Below, piece by piece: positions 58,664 through 64,000 of a stretch of DNA of 64,000 bases. The stretch's first letter is position 1. The number at the start of each line of letters is the position of its first letter. The stretch comes from Euzebya tangerina (lineage in GTDB: Bacteria; Actinomycetota; Nitriliruptoria; Euzebyales; Euzebyaceae). The position numbers were made by a program, and so were the translations under genes. The notes below the pieces were generated by a model, which saw only the letters and a list, made by a program, of their open reading frames with translations, did not search any database and had not been told where the DNA came from. The DNA is taken from NCBI RefSeq assembly GCF_003074135.1, contig NZ_PPDK01000001.1, positions 1,054,001 through 1,118,000 of the forward strand, in the 5' to 3' direction.

Positions 58664-60426
58664 GCAGCGAAGACGTCCACGTAGCTCTTGTTCCCGGCGA
58701 CGGTGTGGTGGCCCGTCGCGGCGTCGGCCTGATGGTGATGTTGCCTGGCGGGGCCGACGAGGTGCGCGAGCAGCTCGTCGCTGCCTTCGAGGAGGCCTGC
58801 ACCGACGAGGCAACTCCCGGACGCATGATGGCGCGGAAGCTGGTCGGCCTGCTCAGCCAGAGCGATCCCGATGCCCTGCCGCCCTTCGGTGCCTGCGCGC
58901 CGAACGAGCGTGGCTGGGCCGTCATCCTCCATCAGGGGGTGGCGCTGCACCTGACCTCCGCCGGCGAGACCGAGGTGGTTTCGGGCTACGACGCCTCCAC
59001 CTGGGTCGACCGCATCGTGGATGGCGAGTTCGACGCGATGTCCTTGCTGGCCGACGGCAGCACCCCTCCCGAGGTCGACAGCCGCTTCCGGCTGGACAGC
59101 GGGGTGGTCCCGGGTGCCGGCGCCACGATCGTGCCGCGCGATGCGGTGCCCGGCGCACGCCCGGCCGCGCCCGCAGCCCAGATGGCGGTGCCGGCCGCGC
59201 AGCCAGCCGCGGCGATGGAGGAGACGGCTGACGAGCCAGCCGAGACCAGCACGGCACCGTCGATGCCGCAGGCCGAAGCTGACACGGCTGCCGACGTCCC
59301 CGCGGACGCGGGTGCGGAGCCCTCGGCCGACGAGCCCGCGGCGGGGCAGCAGACGACCATCGACTCGGCGCAGGACGAGACCATCACGAGCATGCCGGAG
59401 GCCCCGCCGGTCGACGCGGACCCCGGTCTACCAGGCCGACAGCCTCCGCCGGCCACCCCACCCCCGGACGAGCCGTCGGGTGGGATCTTCACCGCCGGTC
59501 CCGCACCGGCCCCGCCCGCCCCCGGCCTCGCCGAGCAGACACCAGCCGTCCAGACGCCGGCCGCACCGCCGCCGCTCCCGAGTGGCTTCGCGCAGGCACC
59601 GACGCCCACGGACAACCCTGAGCAGCAGGGCGTCTTCGAGGCGACTCCGGCATCACAGGACATCCCCCGATCGCTCACGGATCCCGCCGCCGCCGACCCT
59701 GCGGACAACGCTCCGCAGCACGAGGAGGAGGACGAGCCGCCGACCTTGATCCAGGCCCCAAGTCGTGAGGCGGCCGAGCCCGCCCCGATCGAGGGGACAC
59801 CGGAGCCGGAGGCGATGCCTGATGCGGACGTCGCCTTCGAGTCCGTCCCGCTGGCTGACATCGGCATCGACGGCAAGCGCGAGGCCCTCCCGGTCCTCAC
59901 CGTCGACACGCCGAAGGAGGAGACCGAGGACAGCGACGCGCCGTTGGTCCACGGGGTGATGTCTCCGGCGGGGTACTTCAACCACCCTGACGCCCTGTAC
60001 TGCGCGGTGACCGGTGTGGCGATGCTGCACCGCACCCACGTGCTGGTCGAGCGGCCCCGCCCACCGCTCGGGGTGGTCGTCGCCGACGACGGGTCGACCT
60101 TCACCCTCAACGCCAACTACGTCGTCGGTCGCGAGCCGGAACGTGACCCGCTGGTCGACGGGGACGATGCGCGTCCCCTCAAGCTGCAGGACACCGAACG
60201 GTCCCTGTCACGCGTTCACGCGGAGATCCGTCTGCAGGACTGGGACGTCTTCGTCGTCGACCGCGGGTCGGCCAACGGCACCTACGTGCTGCCGCGGGGC
60301 GCCCAGCAGTGGAAGCGACTGGTCGCAGACGTCGAGGAGAAGATCGTCCCCGGCACACGCGTGGCGTTCGGCAAGCGGGTCGTGACCTACGAGTCCCACC
60401 ACCAGATCAACCAGGCGGCCGGCTGA
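58660..60426 (+). CDS. FHA-domain protein with long acidic/proline-rich linker
   Basis: A 588-residue cytosolic protein. An N-terminal folded region of about 150 residues of unknown type is followed by a disordered Ala/Pro/Glu-rich stretch (about 165-440) with Thr clusters such as QTTIDSAQDETITSMPE and EPPTLIQAPS. A C-terminal FHA domain (about 475-575) shows GREPERDP, SLSRVHAEIRLQDW and RGSANGTYV, including the Arg, Ser-X-X-His and Asn expected for phosphothreonine binding. FHA proteins read kinase signals; in GarA/OdhI the phosphorylated N-terminal Thr turns off binding to metabolic enzymes. Glutamate dehydrogenase follows 2 nt later. Confidence 0.88.
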   Translation: MSSEDVHVALVPGDGVVARRGVGLMVMLPGGADEVREQLVAAFEEACTDEATPGRMMARKLVGLLSQSDPDALPPFGACAPNERGWAVILHQGVALHLTSAGETEVVSGYDASTWVDRIVDGEFDAMSLLADGSTPPEVDSRFRLDSGVVPGAGATIVPRDAVPGARPAAPAAQMAVPAAQPAAAMEETADEPAETSTAPSMPQAEADTAADVPADAGAEPSADEPAAGQQTTIDSAQDETITSMPEAPPVDADPGLPGRQPPPATPPPDEPSGGIFTAGPAPAPPAPGLAEQTPAVQTPAAPPPLPSGFAQAPTPTDNPEQQGVFEATPASQDIPRSLTDPAAADPADNAPQHEEEDEPPTLIQAPSREAAEPAPIEGTPEPEAMPDADVAFESVPLADIGIDGKREALPVLTVDTPKEETEDSDAPLVHGVMSPAGYFNHPDALYCAVTGVAMLHRTHVLVERPRPPLGVVVADDGSTFTLNANYVVGREPERDPLVDGDDARPLKLQDTERSLSRVHAEIRLQDWDVFVVDRGSANGTYVLPRGAQQWKRLVADVEEKIVPGTRVAFGKRVVTYESHHQINQAAG

Positions 60427-60428
60427 CC

Positions 60429-61718
60429 ATGACTGACCTGTTCGAGGGCGCAACCGGCATCATCGACGAGGCGCTGACGTACGCCTCCGTCTCGGAGGAC
60501 ACGGTCGAGCGTCTCAAGCACCCGCAGAGTGCCCTGGCTGTCTCGATCCCGGTCCGCATGGATGACGGGTCGCTCCGCACCTTCCGCGGGTACCGGGTCC
60601 GGTACAACGACGCCCGTGGTCCTGCGAAGGGTGGCATCCGCTTCCACCCGGACGTCACGATCGAGGAGGTCCAGACGCTGGCGTTCTGGATGACGATCAA
60701 GTGTGCGGTCGTCGACATCCCCTACGGCGGCGGGAAGGGTGGCGTGACCGTCCAGCCCAAGGACCTCTCCATGGCTGAACTCGAGCGCCTCAGCCGCGGC
60801 TTCATCGATGGGATCGCCGACGCGATCGGCCCTGACATCGACATCCCGGCACCCGACGTCTACACCAACGCGATGATCATGGGCTGGATGATGGACGAGT
60901 ACGCCATCATCAAGCGGGCCAAGACGCCAGCGGTGATCACCGGGAAGCCGCTCAGCCTGGGTGGCTCCCTGGGCCGGGACACCGCGACGGCAGACGGCGG
61001 CTTCTTCATCACGCAGACGCTCGCCCCGAAGATCCTGGGTGACGCGTCCGGGCCGCGGACGGCCGCCGTCCAGGGGTTCGGCAACGCCGGCATGACCATG
61101 GCCGAGTTGCTCCACGACGCCGGCTGGACCGTTGTGGCCGTCAGCGACTCCAAGGGTGGGATCCACGCCCCCGAGGGTCTGCACATCCCGTCAGTCGCCA
61201 AGGTCAAGCGCGAGTCGCGGGCACTGAGGGGTGTCTACTGCGAGGGCAGCGTCTGCGAGACCGTGGACCACAAGGTCATCACCAACGAGGAGTTGCTGGC
61301 GCTCGACGTCGACCTGCTCGTCCCGGCGGCGCTCGAGAACGCCATCACCGAGGACAACGCCGCTGACGTGAAGGCCCGCATGATCGTGGAGTTGGCCAAC
61401 GGCCCGATCACCCCCGAAGCCGACGAGGCCCTCTACCAGCGCGGGATCACCGTCATCCCCGACGTGCTGGCCAACGCCGGCGGCGTCACCGTGTCCTACT
61501 TCGAGTGGGTCCAGAACCGGCAGGGCTACGCCTGGACGGCCCAGCAGGTCCGCGACCGACTGCAGGACCGCATGGTGGAGCAGGCCATGGGCGTGTGGGA
61601 GCGCTCAGGCGGGGGGCACAACATGTCGTTGCGTGTGACCGCCTACGCCCTCGCGCTCGAGCGGATCGGCGCTGCCGTGGACGCCACCGGCCACAAGGAG
61701 ACCTTCCAGGGCCGGTAG
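60429..61718 (+). CDS. Glutamate dehydrogenase (small hexameric type)
   Basis: A 429-residue Glu/Leu/Phe/Val dehydrogenase, converting glutamate to 2-oxoglutarate and ammonia with NAD(P). Active-site segments include GGIRFHPDVTIEEVQTLA, PYGGGKGGV with the catalytic Lys (near 100), PAPDVYTNAMIMGWMMDEY, and the coenzyme motif QGFGNAGMTMAE (near 215). NPITPEAD-like ELANGPITPEAD and PDVLANAGGV follow. It is about 50 kDa, not the 180-kDa mycobacterial form regulated by GarA. The ATG at 60429 follows the FHA stop by 2 nt. Its position after a kinase and an FHA gene suggests control by them. Confidence 0.92.
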   Translation: MTDLFEGATGIIDEALTYASVSEDTVERLKHPQSALAVSIPVRMDDGSLRTFRGYRVRYNDARGPAKGGIRFHPDVTIEEVQTLAFWMTIKCAVVDIPYGGGKGGVTVQPKDLSMAELERLSRGFIDGIADAIGPDIDIPAPDVYTNAMIMGWMMDEYAIIKRAKTPAVITGKPLSLGGSLGRDTATADGGFFITQTLAPKILGDASGPRTAAVQGFGNAGMTMAELLHDAGWTVVAVSDSKGGIHAPEGLHIPSVAKVKRESRALRGVYCEGSVCETVDHKVITNEELLALDVDLLVPAALENAITEDNAADVKARMIVELANGPITPEADEALYQRGITVIPDVLANAGGVTVSYFEWVQNRQGYAWTAQQVRDRLQDRMVEQAMGVWERSGGGHNMSLRVTAYALALERIGAAVDATGHKETFQGR

Positions 61719-61743
61719 TGCTCTGCCGTCGGGCGGAGGACGT

Positions 61744-63216
61744 TCAGACCTGCAGGATCCGAGCCGTGAACTTGCCGGCCAGCTTCGCGGCGTACAGGGC
61801 CTGGTCGGAGCCGCGGACCAAGTCCTGCGGTCTGACCTCGGCATCGGTGCTCCAGGCCGCACCGATCGACAGGCGGCAGCAGATCTCCTCGTCGATGCCG
61901 GCCGACCGCACCAGTGATGCGACCAGGTCGCCGTCGAAGGCCTCGAGGATCCGATCCGCCACGGCCCGCACGTCGACGCCGGAGGCGATGCCCGGGATGA
62001 TCAGCATGAACTCGTCCCCGCCCCACCGGCCCACGATGTCACCGGCACGGGTGAGGCGTTGCAGGCCCGTGGCCACGGCACGGATGACCTCATCACCCAC
62101 GTCGTGACCGAGTTGGTCGTTGATCGGCTTGAAGTCGTCGATGTCGATGAAGAGGACGGCCACGCCGGCGCCATCGGCAGCGGCGGCCGCCACCGCCTCG
62201 GCCAGCGAGGCCTCGAGCTGTCGTCGGTTCGCGATGCCGGTGAGACCGTCGTGCATCGCCAACTGCCGGTAGGCCTCACGCTCCTGCAGGAGGGCTGACT
62301 CCAGCTCACGACGTCGCACCAGGTCGGCGATCAGTCGGCCGAGTACGGTGGTCATCTCGACACTGGTCGCGTCGAAGGCGTCACGGTCATCGAAGTTGTC
62401 GAGGCTGAGGAAGGCCCGCGGCTCACCGCCGATGAACACCGGCGACGAGACGTTCGACTCGATCTCTCGGATCCGACCGACCTCGATCATCCAGGTCTCC
62501 TGATCGGGCGGGAGGGGCATCTCCGAGACCGATCGGTTGATCGCAGCTTCGGGCGTGTCGACGTCACGGAACATCATGTTCTCGTAGAGGCAGCGCTGCT
62601 GGAGTCCCGCGAGGTCGAAGCCGCGGGCTGCCACGAAGTGGTACTCGTCGGTCCCCTCCTTGTTGAGCAGGATGCTGCCCGCCTGGGCGCCCGGAACGAC
62701 GGCGACGGCACGGTCGATCAGCGCGTCGAAGAAGGCGTCGTCATCGATCAGCGAGTGGGAGAGTTCGCTCAGCTCCAGCAGCGCCGTCCGGAAGGCCCGC
62801 TGCTGGGGGTACGTCGCGCCGGAGGCTGACTCCGCCGGGTCCGTGAGTTGGACCACGACGGTCCCGTCCGGGACGCGGCCGGCATGCATGGTCGCGACAT
62901 CGGTCACACCGGGCCACAGCGCAACGTCACGACGGCGGATCGTGGGTGCTGTGGCGTGAACGGCGTCCCCCAGCGCCGCTTGCACGACGACCCGTGAGTC
63001 GGCGTTGACCAGGTCCGAGAACCGTTGCCCCTCGAGGCTTCCGGCGCTGTCGCCGAGGATGTCCTCGGCCGCGATGTTCGCGGTCAGGATCAGACCCTCC
63101 GCATCCAGGACCACTCCGGCGACGGGCGCATGGTGAAAGGCCAACGCGAGCCCAGCATCCTGGGCACGAGGTCGAACCGGGTCGATCGTGCTGGCCATCA
63201 CCTCGGTGATCGGCAC
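61744..63216 (-). CDS. PAS-GAF-GGDEF diguanylate cyclase
   Basis: A 490-residue soluble signalling protein: PAS-like region (about 25-130, VLDAEGLILTANIAAEDILGD), GAF domain (about 150-310, with SSPVFIGGEPRAFLSLDNF), then GGDEF (about 330-490). The active-site motif is RWGGDEFML. An inhibitory I-site RAGD lies five residues before it, so product feedback is expected. It should make cyclic di-GMP from two GTP. HDGLTGIANRR opens the domain. A start at 63198 (MASTIDP) is also possible. It follows the NAD kinase gene by about 32 nt in the same direction. Confidence 0.9.
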   Translation of the reverse strand: MPITEVMASTIDPVRPRAQDAGLALAFHHAPVAGVVLDAEGLILTANIAAEDILGDSAGSLEGQRFSDLVNADSRVVVQAALGDAVHATAPTIRRRDVALWPGVTDVATMHAGRVPDGTVVVQLTDPAESASGATYPQQRAFRTALLELSELSHSLIDDDAFFDALIDRAVAVVPGAQAGSILLNKEGTDEYHFVAARGFDLAGLQQRCLYENMMFRDVDTPEAAINRSVSEMPLPPDQETWMIEVGRIREIESNVSSPVFIGGEPRAFLSLDNFDDRDAFDATSVEMTTVLGRLIADLVRRRELESALLQEREAYRQLAMHDGLTGIANRRQLEASLAEAVAAAAADGAGVAVLFIDIDDFKPINDQLGHDVGDEVIRAVATGLQRLTRAGDIVGRWGGDEFMLIIPGIASGVDVRAVADRILEAFDGDLVASLVRSAGIDEEICCRLSIGAAWSTDAEVRPQDLVRGSDQALYAAKLAGKFTARILQV

Positions 63217-63248
63217 GCCCCGGACCGAGGTTGAGCGTTACTGGCGGA

Positions 63249-64000
63249 TCAGCCGAAGCTGAACTGCTCGGTGAGGATGCGCTCCTCGAGGTTGTGGTCG
63301 GCGTCGAACAGCATCCGGACCTCGGCCTCGGGGTCCTCGGCGATCTCCACGCTGATCACGTTGCGGGCTTCGTTGTGGTCGGCCACGGCGCTCACCGGTC
63401 GCTTCCACCGCTCGATCACCTCGACACGGATGTGGGCGGCGGCAGGCAACAGGGCGCCGCGCCAGCGTCGCGGGCGGAACGGACTGATCGGGGTCAGGGC
63501 CAGCATCGGCGAGCCGATCGGGATGATCGGACCGTTGGCCGACAGGTTGTAGGCCGTCGACCCGGCAGCCGTCGCGACGATGATCCCGTCGCAGATGAGC
63601 TCATCCATCCGCTCGCGGCCGTTGATCAGGATGCGAAGCTTCGCCGCCTGGCGCTCCTGCCGCAGCATCGAGACCTCGTTGAACGCGACGGCCTCCAAGC
63701 GGGCCCCGCCCTCGGACTCAGCCGTCATCTTCAGGGGTCGCAGGGGCTGCAGATGAGCCTGCGCGACACGCTCGGGCAGCGAATCCGCGTCGTAGGCGTT
63801 CATCAGGAAGCCGATCGTGCCCCGGTTCATCCCGAACATCGGTGTGCCCAGGCCCATGTAGCGGTGCATGGACTCGAGCATGAACCCGTCCCCACCCAGC
63901 GGGATGATCACATCGGCCTCGTCCGGGTCGTGATTGCCGTATCGATCCGTCAGCTGACGACGGGCGGTCTGCGCCGACGAGCTGCTGGAGGCGACGAAGG
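63249..64000 (-). CDS. nadK: NAD kinase, C-terminal part (5' end outside the window)
   Basis: ATP-dependent NAD kinase, about 250 residues present; the start lies past the right edge. Family landmarks are [11 protein letters not shown] (the GGDG motif), [22 protein letters not shown] (NE motif), and [22 protein letters not shown], which binds the adenine moiety. Supplies NADP. The sequence entering the window ([22 protein letters not shown]) is in frame up to base 64000. Downstream gene is the diguanylate cyclase. Confidence 0.92.
   Translation of the reverse strand, partial: FVASSSSSAQTARRQLTDRYGNHDPDEADVIIPLGGDGFMLESMHRYMGLGTPMFGMNRGTIGFLMNAYDADSLPERVAQAHLQPLRPLKMTAESEGGARLEAVAFNEVSMLRQERQAAKLRILINGRERMDELICDGIIVATAAGSTAYNLSANGPIIPIGSPMLALTPISPFRPRRWRGALLPAAAHIRVEVIERWKRPVSAVADHNEARNVISVEIAEDPEAEVRMLFDADHNLEERILTEQFSFG

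Overview
The window is about 70% G+C and densely packed on both strands. Genes often overlap by ATGA or GTGA, and GTG starts are common. This fits an actinobacterium: it carries an Rpf-like lytic protein, an MT0933-like small protein, an Rv0862c-like protein beside an XPB helicase, a standalone 5'-3' exonuclease, and a kinase-FHA-glutamate dehydrogenase set. Three secreted proteins with cell-wall-binding repeat 2 (CWB2) modules, together with RecBCD, point towards a deep-branching lineage such as Nitriliruptoria/Euzebya. That placement is inference; no rRNA, tRNA, CRISPR array or transposase gene was seen.

Layout. 1-3345: edge-truncated DUF2254 membrane protein, gamma-glutamyltransferase-family enzyme, alpha/beta hydrolase whose 3' end holds an 18-bp perfect hairpin, and a small MT0933-like protein. 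3544-6000: HerA-type ATPase. 5977-9173: a low-G+C island of about 3.2 kb between imperfect 28-bp direct repeats of the HerA-like gene's 3' end. It holds one large gene joining a helical-repeat region, an APH-like kinase fold and a Tpt1/KptA RNA 2'-phosphotransferase domain. This is the best candidate in the window for an undescribed system. 9199-19984: AI-2E transporter, then recC-recB-recD and a pyrE-like gene, all overlapping. 19971-22570 (minus): overlapping operon of PP2C phosphatase, M50 protease, UDGb glycosylase and a small hypothetical. 22612-26390: helicase-associated protein and XPB helicase. 26421-28836 (minus): two paralogous membrane-anchored proteins and a small protein.

29082-39595 is an envelope region: CWB2 proteins, an Rpf-like lytic enzyme, an MFS transporter, and two beta-propeller proteins. 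39634-45961 holds small-molecule enzymes and repair genes: PNPOx-like protein, malyl-CoA-lyase-like enzyme, MsrB, alkyltransferase-like protein, 5'-3' exonuclease, DUF2461, GMC oxidoreductase. 46068-55590: a cupredoxin-CWB2-CHRD protein, MocR regulator divergent from azlCD, PH-domain protein, copper-amine-oxidase homologue with an altered cofactor motif, cation/proton antiporter, and cardiolipin-synthase-like PLD. 55730-61718: a probable operon of an unknown oxidoreductase-like protein, a 4-TM protein, a soluble kinase with HRE in place of HRD, an FHA protein and glutamate dehydrogenase, reminiscent of the PknG-GarA-GDH switch. 61744-64000 (minus): a PAS-GAF-GGDEF protein and the C-terminal part of NAD kinase.

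Several start codons lie 6-11 nt downstream of a TANNNT box with no Shine-Dalgarno sequence, suggesting leaderless transcription is common in this organism.
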